64,000 nucleotides of DNA from Candidatus Sulfotelmatobacter sp. (GTDB lineage: Bacteria > Acidobacteriota > Terriglobia > Terriglobales > Acidobacteriaceae): contig JASHOH010000169.1 in assembly GCA_030041215.1 (NCBI GenBank), forward strand, positions 62,001 to 126,000. The letters run 5' to 3'. The notes under the pieces were generated by a model. That model was given only the letters and a program-made list of their open reading frames with translations. It made no database searches and was not told the DNA's origin. Numbering within the stretch: the first letter of the stretch is position 1; each line of letters opens with the position of its first letter. Shown here piece by piece: positions 10,477-17,686 of this stretch. A program made the position numbers and the translations under genes.

Positions 10477-11736
10477 TCATGGGACGATCTTAAACACAGT
10501 TCCGCAGCCGTAAACGCCGCAGCCACCGTTACCGCCATAGGTAGTTGTGCCGTAGAGGTTGCCCGACTTATCGAGGGCCAGGGGACCGTTTGGGTTATAC
10601 CCGTCCTTGCCGTTATGGACAAAGCTGTGAAGGACCGTCTCGGCGCCAGATGTGTTTCCACAGTACACGGTGCCGAGGTCGGACGTCCCTCCATACCACG
10701 TTACGCCGCAGCCTTCATCCTTCCCAGTGACGACTATGCCCGTTAGGGGAGTCCTGCCGTCTTTCCCAGCCTGGAAACTGTAAATGATAGTTTCGGTTCC
10801 CGAGGTAGATACCTCGAAAACGATGCCCACGCCAACGGTACCGCCCTGAGCTGTGGTGCCAATGACATAGCCCGTGGATCCCGGGACCAGGCCTGCTTCG
10901 GGATAGAATCCGTCTTTCCCGTTCGCGTTGAAGCTGTGGAGAACAGTTTCCGTACCGGACGAAGTGACCTTGAAGACAGTTCCAAAGCCGTGGGTGCCAC
11001 CCTGGTAAGTCGTTCCATAAAGGTTGCCCTCCTTTCCAGGACCAAGAAGCAAGCCAGCGAGGGGGTAACCACCGTCCTTCCCACCGGTAAAGCCGTGAAG
11101 CGTCGTGAATGCTCCCGTCCCGATCCCCGATGCCGAGGGGCTCAGCTCAAAGGCGGTACCCCAGCCATAAGCGCCGCAGTAGGTAGCCGTGCCGTAAAGA
11201 TTGGCCTCGGAATCGAAGACCACACCGGCATTGGGCCCGCAACCGTCCGCCGCGCCGGTGAAGTTGTAAAGCACAGTTTCGGTCCCGGACGGAGTCACCC
11301 TGTAGACGGTTCCCCCTCCGTATGTGCCGCCGAGGTAAGTTGTGCCGTAAAGGTTACCGTCCGGACCGAAGACCACTCCCGCCTGTGGGTCAGACCCATC
11401 TGTGTAGGGGAACGCACCTGGGTTAAAGCTATGGAGTATGGTCAAGGTTCCGGACGTGGACAACTTGAACACAACACCATCACCGTAGGCGCCGCCGCTC
11501 TGGGTTGTGCCGTAAAGATTGCCGTTCGAATCGAGGACCACGCCAGCCGCTGGGTTGCAACCGTCAGTTGCCGCGCAAGTAAAGTTGTGAAGGATCGTCT
11601 CCGTTGCCGCCTGCGCTGGATGGGAGGCGAGTAGGAGCATTAAGAAAGAGGCGACCGCAATAACGGTTAAGATGGGATTTGAGAAAAATCGGAGGACGCT
11701 TGACTTCGGCCCCCGGCCGATTTCATTCGAGAGCAT
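10477..11736 (-). CDS. GloVer-type tandem-repeat secreted protein
   Basis: An exported repeat protein of 419 residues. After a signal peptide (PILTVIAVASFLMLLLASHPAQA) there are seven tandem units of about 50-55 residues, each of the form TETVLHSF...DG..P.AGVV.D..GNLYGTT..GG..G.GTVFK.SG, the repeat named after its GloVer core. Seven units suggest a seven-bladed beta-propeller or similar solenoid. Unit 6 is the most degenerate (it lacks GNLYGTT). The start at 11736 has an excellent AAGGAGGA. A molecular role is not established; in this phylum such proteins are abundant and probably face the cell surface or medium. Confidence 0.85.
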   Translation of the reverse strand: MLSNEIGRGPKSSVLRFFSNPILTVIAVASFLMLLLASHPAQAATETILHNFTCAATDGCNPAAGVVLDSNGNLYGTTQSGGAYGDGVVFKLSTSGTLTILHSFNPGAFPYTDGSDPQAGVVFGPDGNLYGTTYLGGTYGGGTVYRVTPSGTETVLYNFTGAADGCGPNAGVVFDSEANLYGTATYCGAYGWGTAFELSPSASGIGTGAFTTLHGFTGGKDGGYPLAGLLLGPGKEGNLYGTTYQGGTHGFGTVFKVTSSGTETVLHSFNANGKDGFYPEAGLVPGSTGYVIGTTAQGGTVGVGIVFEVSTSGTETIIYSFQAGKDGRTPLTGIVVTGKDEGCGVTWYGGTSDLGTVYCGNTSGAETVLHSFVHNGKDGYNPNGPLALDKSGNLYGTTTYGGNGGCGVYGCGTVFKIVP

Positions 11737-12565
11737 GGATTCCTCCTTGCGAAAGAGATTTGTGTCTTTCTTGCCGTTTCTAGATCGTGCTAATCGGACG
11801 TAAGTGAAACACATTTTTCGAGTCAGTTGTAGAACCCGCGATTCCGGCTTGCCCGTTCATGTCCCAAGCGGCAGTGCCCTGGTATTAACCTGTGCGCGCA
11901 GCGGGAGCGTCGAAGGTGATGATCGGTGTGTGCCGCTCTGTTTGCGGCCACGCCGCCAGAGCAAAACGCGTGCAGATAGCCAACAGCAGAATGCTGACGC
12001 GTTTACCTCTACCTACATGAAATGAAGCTCAGGTTGAACCGATTGATTGAATAAGATGTCGGTGCTCTCGCCTGAGAGGGTGTTGCATCCCGCGATGGAA
12101 GTGCTCCTCGGGGAGGCGAGATTCTTGCCACTAAATCTTACGGACGGCATCTTAGGCTTAGGATTAGTCAATGTCAGTGATACGGGTCACATTTGTCGGG
12201 TAGACTCGAAGTCCGAAACGTCAAGCTGCAAGTTTTGCACTGTCCTATGGGGTTCGGTCTCTCAGAATCCGCGTAAGCCGCTGATCGCCGTCGCAGTTGG
12301 CGGTGCTGGCGAGACTCCTCCAGTTTGCGGCCACGCTCAGCGTGGATCAGGGTGGGTTATGGTGGTGCGATCAGGCAGACTCCGCCGTGTATCCGCGTGG
12401 ATCGCTGCTTGAGCTTTCATCGTCAATCCACACTGGGTTCTTGCCATTCGTTCGCGCCCTATTGCGGAGAGACAAGCGCCGGAAACTCCAGGTTTGCTCA
12501 GGTAGGCGTGCGCACTCCTCGGCAAAATTGAGATTGACTCCGAACGAGCAGTAGCAATCGAGAAG
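11737..12565. other. Long region without a convincing gene
   Basis: About 830 bases. An open frame on the plus strand (12047-12412) lacks a good ribosome site and any familiar motif, and its composition is unlike neighbouring genes. The rest carries no long frame. It may be the remains of a decayed gene. The left end holds the upstream region of the GloVer gene. Confidence 0.4.
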
Positions 12566-13117
12566 CTACATCAGCAGTTCGCCGGCGCGCCTTACGATCG
12601 GGTGCTGCATTTCCTGCAGGTCGTTCTTCACCATGTTCAGGCCGTAGACGCAGCCTTCGAACTCCTTCGCCAATTTGGCAAACATGGGAGCTACATTCGC
12701 GTACTCGAAGTGCTCGAATTTTGAAACGATGTAGTAGCTTTCCTTGCCCGCCTTCACCCACTCGATAAAATTTTCGAGGCGGTTACGGCGCAGACGGAAG
12801 CGGTTAATGCTCTCGGGAAACATGCCGGTGAAAAACAAGGCGTAGTCGCCGATGTGCTTGCGCACCTGGCGCTCGCGGTCGAAGGAAGGCGCCGGGCCAT
12901 AGACGGGGTCGGACTCCAGCAGCATCTCGCCAAGGTCGGCCAGCGGACGATTGGCCGCATCACGAATCTTGAACAACTGATCGGCCTCGCAGAATTCAGT
13001 GAGCAAGTGCGACACATACGCGACCACCTGCGGATCGCGAATGCCAATCTCCTCGGCGTAGTGGCGTCCCACCAATTCCTGAAAAAGCTGGCACAGTGGA
13101 TGCGATTCCGGAATCAT
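12566..13117 (-). CDS. Conserved-looking hypothetical protein
   Basis: A 183-residue soluble, mostly helical protein without signal peptide or membrane segment. Acidic and aromatic residues are regularly spaced (e.g. FEHFEYANVAPMFAKLAKEFEG), and a strong AGGAG lies 11 bases before the ATG. Codon use resembles the neighbours. I do not recognise a family; the protein has no cysteine cluster or nucleotide-binding motif. Confidence 0.6.
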   Translation of the reverse strand: MIPESHPLCQLFQELVGRHYAEEIGIRDPQVVAYVSHLLTEFCEADQLFKIRDAANRPLADLGEMLLESDPVYGPAPSFDRERQVRKHIGDYALFFTGMFPESINRFRLRRNRLENFIEWVKAGKESYYIVSKFEHFEYANVAPMFAKLAKEFEGCVYGLNMVKNDLQEMQHPIVRRAGELLM

Positions 13118-13586
13118 TTGTTCGAGGCTCCTGAAAATGATTCTGTTGCTTTAAAACCCCAATCCGGAAAGCCTTGTTGCGCGCGGCTTTCGCTATTGAG
13201 CTATCTAGTTACCTCAGTTTCGGCGTGAACGCAAGTGACTTTTGTTTATCTATCGAATTCCTTTCACAAATGATTAGAAGTGTGTGTAATCGTGCAAGGT
13301 TGCGCGGGCGAGATTGTTGGCACTCGATCGCGCTGGCTGCTAAATGTGACGGCGCAGAGCACGCTGTAGCGGCAGCGAGATGGAACAGTAGAGCCTTCCC
13401 CGGTTCGCAGTACACGGCCTCGGCAAGCGCTCAACGTCTCCGGGACTGCAGGCTGTTTACGGTTTGAATAGTCAGTCGGGAACCTGCCCATTTTCCGCGT
13501 CATTACCTAGGTCATCTTGGTCAGCGTTACGTTTCCGTTCATCATACGGAGAGCTTGGAGGCCTGCGCCTCCCGGGACATCTCTCG
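13118..13586 (+). promoter_or_regulatory. pilT upstream region with hairpin
   Basis: No gene seen in these 469 bases. Close to pilT, GGAGGC (13557-13562) pairs perfectly with GCCTCC (13567-13572) around a CTGC loop. The GGAGG in the first arm lies about 25 bases before the pilT ATG, too far to act as a normal Shine-Dalgarno, and no closer one is seen. Confidence 0.4.
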
Positions 13587-14711
13587 ATGAATATTGACGA
13601 CCTGCTGCGTATTGCGACGGAACGCCGCGCCTCTGACTTGCACCTGAAAGTAGGAAACTACCCGCACCTGCGCGTCGATGGCGAACTGGCACCGTTGACC
13701 GACCAGCCGCGCGTGAGCGCCGAAGACATGCTGAACATGGCTTTCAGCATGATGTCGGCGCGGCAGAAGCAAAAGTTCAAAGAGACTACGGAAATCGACA
13801 TGGCCTATGGCGTGGCCGGCCTGGGACGCTTCCGTGTGAACATTTTCCAGCAGCGCGGCAACGTGGGACTGGTGCTGCGCGTCATTCCCACTAAGATTCG
13901 CGCGCTTGATGAATTGTTTTTGCCGAAGGTGGTCGAGCAGATTTGCGAGATGCCGCGCGGGCTGGTGCTGGTGACGGGCGTTACGGGTTCCGGTAAATCG
14001 ACTACGCTGGCGGCCATGGTTGACCGTGTGAATTCCAGCCGTGCGGAACACATCATCACGATCGAAGACCCAATCGAATTTCTGCACCGCGACAAGAAAG
14101 GGTACGTCAATCAGCGCGAAATTGGCGTCGATACGCCTTCTTTCAGCTCGGCACTGCGCGCTTCTTTGCGTCAGGATCCCGACGTGATTCTGGTCGGTGA
14201 AATGCGCGACCTGGAAACGATTTCGACCGCGCTGCATGCAGCCGAGACCGGCCACATGGTCTTCTCAACGCTGCACACGCTCGACGCAGTGGAAACGATT
14301 AACCGCGTGATCTCGATTTTCCCTCCGCCGGAGCAGAAACAGATTCGTTTACAGATCGCGGCGGTATTACGCGCGATCATCAGCCAGCGCCTGGTACGGC
14401 GCTGCGATACTGAAGGCCGCGTGCCAGCCGTGGAAGTGGCGATCAACACCGCTTATATTCGTGAATGTATTTTAGTTCCGGAAAAAACACGCTCGATTCG
14501 TGACGCGATAGCCGCGGGTACGTCGCAATACGGCATGCAGACGTTCGATCAGTCATTGTGGGACCTTTTCCAGGCTGGGCTCGTTAATTACGAAACCGCT
14601 CTCGAAAATGCCTCCAACGCCGACGACTTCAAGCTGCGCATGCAGGGCATCGCTTCGACGGCCGACATTTCACGGCAGTCGATGCAGTCGGCGGGGTTTG
14701 GGGGAAGATAG
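13587..14711 (+). CDS. pilT: Type IV pilus retraction ATPase PilT
   Basis: Hexameric ATPase that powers pilus retraction and twitching. The 374-residue protein begins MNIDDLLRIATERRASDLHL, the PilT N-terminal domain. The Walker A is GVTGSGKST (131-139), followed by the Asp box (ITIEDPIEFLH), the Walker B region (DVILVGEMRDLETI) and the His box (TGHMVFSTLHT). Lengths match PilT/PilU. No other pilus gene is adjacent. The frame extends upstream to 13464, but the family starts at 13587. Confidence 0.93.
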   Translation: MNIDDLLRIATERRASDLHLKVGNYPHLRVDGELAPLTDQPRVSAEDMLNMAFSMMSARQKQKFKETTEIDMAYGVAGLGRFRVNIFQQRGNVGLVLRVIPTKIRALDELFLPKVVEQICEMPRGLVLVTGVTGSGKSTTLAAMVDRVNSSRAEHIITIEDPIEFLHRDKKGYVNQREIGVDTPSFSSALRASLRQDPDVILVGEMRDLETISTALHAAETGHMVFSTLHTLDAVETINRVISIFPPPEQKQIRLQIAAVLRAIISQRLVRRCDTEGRVPAVEVAINTAYIRECILVPEKTRSIRDAIAAGTSQYGMQTFDQSLWDLFQAGLVNYETALENASNADDFKLRMQGIASTADISRQSMQSAGFGGR

Positions 14712-14869
14712 AGCAGCCCGGATCTTTACGTTGTCTTGTCATCACGACGAGAGGCAAGCTCTCGGAGGGACCGTACGAGACGAATCTGTCGGCATTGCAG
14801 CAGAAGAGTGTAATCTCCATCCATATCTGTCTCCCGTTCCTTTCCGGCGATGGGGAAGGCACCCACTTC

Positions 14870-14917
14870 GCGTAAGGTCCCTCTCGCGGCTGTCGCCGCG
14901 TTCGGGATGACAACGCA
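14870..14917. repeat. Dispersed repeat ending in TCGGGATGACA
   Basis: The spacer between pilT and recX contains GGTCCCTCTCGCGG...CGCGTTCGGGATGACA, a repeat type also seen as two inverted copies inside recJ (17947-18032). The rest of the 260-base spacer shows no gene. Confidence 0.5.
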
Positions 14918-14971
14918 ATTTGCTTCCATTCTTATTTCCGCTCAGCGACGAAAGGTTTATCGTAAAGGGGC

Positions 14972-15508
14972 ATGCCGTTCCCACGCCCTAAGAAGAAGCT
15001 CTATTCCGAAGACGAGCTGTATCAATACGCCGTGGGCGCCCTTGCGCGGCGCATGCGCACGGTCGCGGAACTCAAGCGTTTGCTGCGCGCGCGGGTCGAG
15101 GCCGATACCGAGTACGGACAGACTCTAGTCGAACTCATCATCCGCCGGCTGAAAGACCACAGCTACCTCAACGATTCGCAATACGCCGCTTATTTTTCAT
15201 CGCTACGGCGTGACAACCAAAAATTTGGCCGCTTGCGCGTGATTACCGATCTTAAGGCCAGGGGCGTTCACGGAGACGTGATCGACAAAGCTGTCGACGC
15301 CGCTTTCGACGGTGTGAATGAAGAAAAGCAAGCCCGGGAATATCTGCGGCGGAAACGAATAGAGAAACCGAAAGATCAGAAACAGGCCGCGCGCATCTTC
15401 CGCCAACTGGTACGCGCCGGGTTCGGCAGCAGGACGATTTTTTCCATCTTGAAACGGTGGAACGTGGATGACGAGACTTTAAGCGCTTTGGAGGACGAGA
15501 GCGCGTGA
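14972..15508 (+). CDS. recX: Regulatory protein RecX
   Basis: RecX binds RecA filaments and limits their activity. The 178-residue protein consists of three-helix repeats of the RecX type: YAVGALARRMRTVAELKRLLRAR, then LIIRRLKDHSYLNDSQYAAYFSSLRRDNQKFGRLRVITDLKARGV, and a third ending in FGSRTIFSILKRW. The start is preceded by AAAGGGG. recA, often adjacent to recX, is not in this window. Confidence 0.88.
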   Translation: MPFPRPKKKLYSEDELYQYAVGALARRMRTVAELKRLLRARVEADTEYGQTLVELIIRRLKDHSYLNDSQYAAYFSSLRRDNQKFGRLRVITDLKARGVHGDVIDKAVDAAFDGVNEEKQAREYLRRKRIEKPKDQKQAARIFRQLVRAGFGSRTIFSILKRWNVDDETLSALEDESA

Positions 15509-15620
15509 AAAACACAGGCCCGAGGTATTTGGAGTTTCAGTTCGTCAAAGAGATTCGGTTCGTCGAGGAAATTTGTGCGAACTTCGTCCCCTGCAAGTGT
15601 ATGTCTTTCAATTGTCCAAT

Positions 15621-16037
15621 TTAGGCGCCTTGAGGTTCTTGCTCGCAGGCTCTGCGGGAATGCAGGCGCACAATCAGCGATCCCACTAAGACTGCGCTGA
15701 CTAACATCACCACGCGGATATAAATCCCGGCATGGAAGGCCTGGTCGCCGGCGGCTGTGCGCAGCAGGCCTGAGAGAGCGCTGGCGGTGCAAAAGGCGAA
15801 GTAGAACTTCTCCATCCATCCGCGGGAGATGGCGAGGAGCCAGAGGAGGATTACGGAAACGATGATGAAGATGGCGCAGAGGATCCATGTGGTGGTGGAG
15901 ACTGAGGATTTTGTCCACACTCCGGTGACGGGAGTGGCTGCAAGCATTTGACGAACCGCGATCAGCAGAAAGACGATCGAGTGCACGAGCGCAACCAGCG
16001 CGCGCTTGCGGTTGGTGAGGATGGAGAACGCATGCAT
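15621..16037 (-). CDS. Small integral membrane protein, function unknown
   Basis: A 138-residue protein with four predicted membrane helices (around ALVALVHSIVFLLIAV, TWILCAIFIIVSVILLWLLAI, FAFCTASALSGLLRTAAG and IRVVMLVSAVLVGSLIV). A His in the first helix and one in the third loop (DQAFHAGIYIR) could be ligands but nothing proves this. It has no recognised family. The adjacent structured-RNA unit terminates before it, so the two are separate transcripts. Confidence 0.6.
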   Translation of the reverse strand: MHAFSILTNRKRALVALVHSIVFLLIAVRQMLAATPVTGVWTKSSVSTTTWILCAIFIIVSVILLWLLAISRGWMEKFYFAFCTASALSGLLRTAAGDQAFHAGIYIRVVMLVSAVLVGSLIVRLHSRRACEQEPQGA

Positions 16038-16130
16038 GTTGTTTCAGTGTATGGAAAATGCAGGCGGCAGGATGTGATGCAGGTCACTTCGCGCAGGGGC
16101 TGAAGCCCTGTTTCCCTTTGGAGCTCTTGC

Positions 16131-16198
16131 GCGGCGCTAAGCGCCGCTCTTCTACGGTTCTTCTGCTAGGAGCAGAAAAGCGGGCAGGAGTGCCCGCT
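16131..16198. repeat. Cluster of three hairpins
   Basis: Three perfect inverted repeats follow one another: GCGGCGCT/AGCGCCGC (16131-16147), TTCTGCT/AGCAGAA (16161-16177) and AGCGGGCA/TGCCCGCT (16179-16198). The last shares its GCGGGCA/TGCCCGC stem with the hairpin inside the thyX-like gene at 24187-24206. A further GGGGCTGAAGCCC palindrome lies just to the left. Confidence 0.7.
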
Positions 16199-16212
16199 CC
16201 ACACGTGCGAAA

Positions 16213-16241
16213 AACAAACGGCCCGCAGTTGCCTGCGGGCC
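16213..16241 (-). terminator. Strong intrinsic terminator of the structured RNA
   Basis: On the minus strand GGCCCGCAG (16241-16233) pairs with CTGCGGGCC (16228-16220) around a GCAA tetraloop, followed by GTTTGTTTTT. A 9-bp GC-rich stem, stable loop and T-run make this a textbook factor-independent terminator. Confidence 0.88.
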
Positions 16242-16427
16242 GTCCGGTGTACTGTTTGGGATTGACCAAGAGGTGGTCACTCTACGTGGCCTCTACGGCA
16301 ACTCCGGGCTTCCTGACCGACCTAAGTCAGGCGGAATCAATCCTTACTCACCGGTAGTGTGCGGGCTGTAGCTTTCCGTGCGGTACTAGCGAATTCCGCT
16401 CGGAAGCCCCGCTTAGAGCGACCTGCT

Positions 16428-16493
16428 CTAAGTCTCAGCCACCTCACCTGGTCTTTGACTACCACGTCTACTACTACTGTCTGAACTTGTCAT
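16428..16493 (-). CDS. 21-residue peptide ORF at head of structured RNA
   Basis: A 21-codon ORF starting ATG at 16493 and ending TAG at 16428. It begins MTSSDSSSRR and ends GEVAET; it is Ser/Arg-rich and hydrophilic, with no signal peptide. AAAGGAGGT (16508-16500) is a perfect complement to the 16S anti-Shine-Dalgarno, six bases from the ATG. This is among the best ribosome sites in the window. The expected transcription start lies only about 24 bases upstream of the ATG. It could be a functional peptide, a leader peptide whose translation controls folding of the RNA below, or a ribosome-docking device. The frame stays open upstream to 16625, but the promoter lies inside that extension. Confidence 0.6.
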   Translation of the reverse strand: MTSSDSSSRRGSQRPGEVAET

Positions 16494-16523
16494 TCGACCA
16501 CCTCCTTTCCGGTGTAAGGGCAG

Positions 16524-16550
16524 AGTATACGGAATCGAGGCGGGCGTCAA
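16524..16550 (-). promoter_or_regulatory. Promoter of the structured RNA unit
   Basis: On the minus strand TTGACG (16550-16545) and TATACT (16529-16524) are 15 bases apart. Reading the -35 one base earlier (ATTGAC) gives 16. Both hexamers are near consensus. Transcription would start near 16517, just ahead of the Shine-Dalgarno. It is divergent from the pirin gene. Confidence 0.65.
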
Positions 16551-16652
16551 TCGGGGGAACTTACGATGACACTGTAACGTTCGTACGCAGCGCTCCGGGC
16601 GAATCCCCGACCCTCTGTGCAACATCTAAGTTGTTTTTGTGCAGAGGTGCTT

Positions 16653-17558
16653 ATGTCGATCCGCCCGGTTAAGCATGTCATTAAATCGAAGCCTACGCTC
16701 GAAGGTGCCGGAGTACATCTCCGCCGTGCCTTTGGATTTGGCAATACAAAAGAAACCGATCCCTTCCTGTTGCTCGATGATTTCCGCAACGACGTTCCCG
16801 AAGACTACCTGGCAGGCTTTCCTTGGCACCCACATCGCGGGATCGAAACCATTACGTATGTTCTTGCAGGAACAGTTGAACACGGCGACAGCATGGGCAA
16901 CCGCGGGGCCATTGCCGCCGGCGACGTGCAATGGATGACCGCCGGCAGCGGCATCATTCATCAGGAGATGCCCAAAGGCGATCCCACAGGCCGCATGCAC
17001 GGATTTCAACTGTGGGCGAACCTGCCTTCTGCGCTGAAGATGACCGCGCCGCGCTATCAGGAAGTAAAGTCAAGCGACATTCCCGAAATCAAAGACGATG
17101 ACGGCACGCACGTGCGCGTGGTGTGCGGGAAGTTCTGGGGAAAGAAAGGGCCGGTAGATGGCATTGCGGCCGATCCGATTTATCTCGACGTGTCGGTTGC
17201 TCCCGGGAAAAGAAAATCTTTGCCCGTGGAAACGACGCGCCATGCCTTCGCTTACGTGTTTGGTGGCGCGGGAAAATTCTGCAACGCATCGGGCCCATTG
17301 GCGGTGCCAACCGATCCGGTGAAGTGGCTGGATACCACGCCTCCTACCGAAGCCGACAACCGCTCCCTGATTTTGTTTGATCGCGGCGATGAAGTCACGG
17401 TGCAAGCGGGAGACGATGGCATTCGATTTTTGCTGGTCTCGGGCAAGCCGCTGGAAGAACCAGTCGCGTGGTACGGACCGATCGTCATGAATACGCAGGC
17501 GCAGTTGCGCCAGGCGTTTGAGGAGTTGCAGGAGGGAACGTTTTTGAAGCAGAAGTAG
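16653..17558 (+). CDS. Pirin family protein
   Basis: Iron-binding bicupin of the pirin family, 301 residues. The four metal ligands are present: His59 and His61 in WHPHRG, His103 and Glu105 in IIHQEMP. Bacterial pirins have been linked to quercetinase activity and to regulation of metabolism; the role here is open. The start at 16653 (MSIRPVKHV) follows an AGAGGTG; a 12-residue upstream extension is not family-like. It is divergent from the structured RNA unit. Confidence 0.9.
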   Translation: MSIRPVKHVIKSKPTLEGAGVHLRRAFGFGNTKETDPFLLLDDFRNDVPEDYLAGFPWHPHRGIETITYVLAGTVEHGDSMGNRGAIAAGDVQWMTAGSGIIHQEMPKGDPTGRMHGFQLWANLPSALKMTAPRYQEVKSSDIPEIKDDDGTHVRVVCGKFWGKKGPVDGIAADPIYLDVSVAPGKRKSLPVETTRHAFAYVFGGAGKFCNASGPLAVPTDPVKWLDTTPPTEADNRSLILFDRGDEVTVQAGDDGIRFLLVSGKPLEEPVAWYGPIVMNTQAQLRQAFEELQEGTFLKQK

Positions 17559-17686
17559 GGGCGCGAACTCTGTCGATCGTTTCTTGGGCAGGTGCGCCTT
17601 TCTTTGCGGTCTCGGCGGCCTTCCTCTGCGTGCGTTGCGTTCTAAGATTTTTTTCATCGTTATCCATGGTGATGCGAACTCTGGCG

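Larger units (their letters stand above)
16210..16517 (-). ncRNA. Structured RNA with embedded short ORF, unknown class
   Basis: A complete minus-strand transcription unit of about 300 bases with promoter upstream and intrinsic terminator at its end. It opens with a perfect Shine-Dalgarno and a 21-codon ORF. The stop codon lies inside a perfect 8-bp hairpin (16412-16432, CTTAGAGC/GCTCTAAG). Further pairings are AGCG/CGCT and GCTTCCG/CGGAAAGC-like arms between 16365 and 16410, CCTGAC/GTCAGG around 16311-16331, GACCA/TGGTC around 16263-16281, and a possible long-range GGATTGA/TCAATCC stem. I found no match to the sequence signatures of tmRNA, RNase P RNA, 6S or SRP RNA. Confidence 0.65.

Noticed and set aside
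12047-12412. Open frame on the plus strand in the long gap
   Set aside because: No ribosome site, no recognisable family and unlike composition.
16494-16625. Upstream extension of the 21-codon ORF to 65 codons
   Set aside because: The extension contains the promoter and has no ribosome site; the ATG at 16493 has a perfect one.
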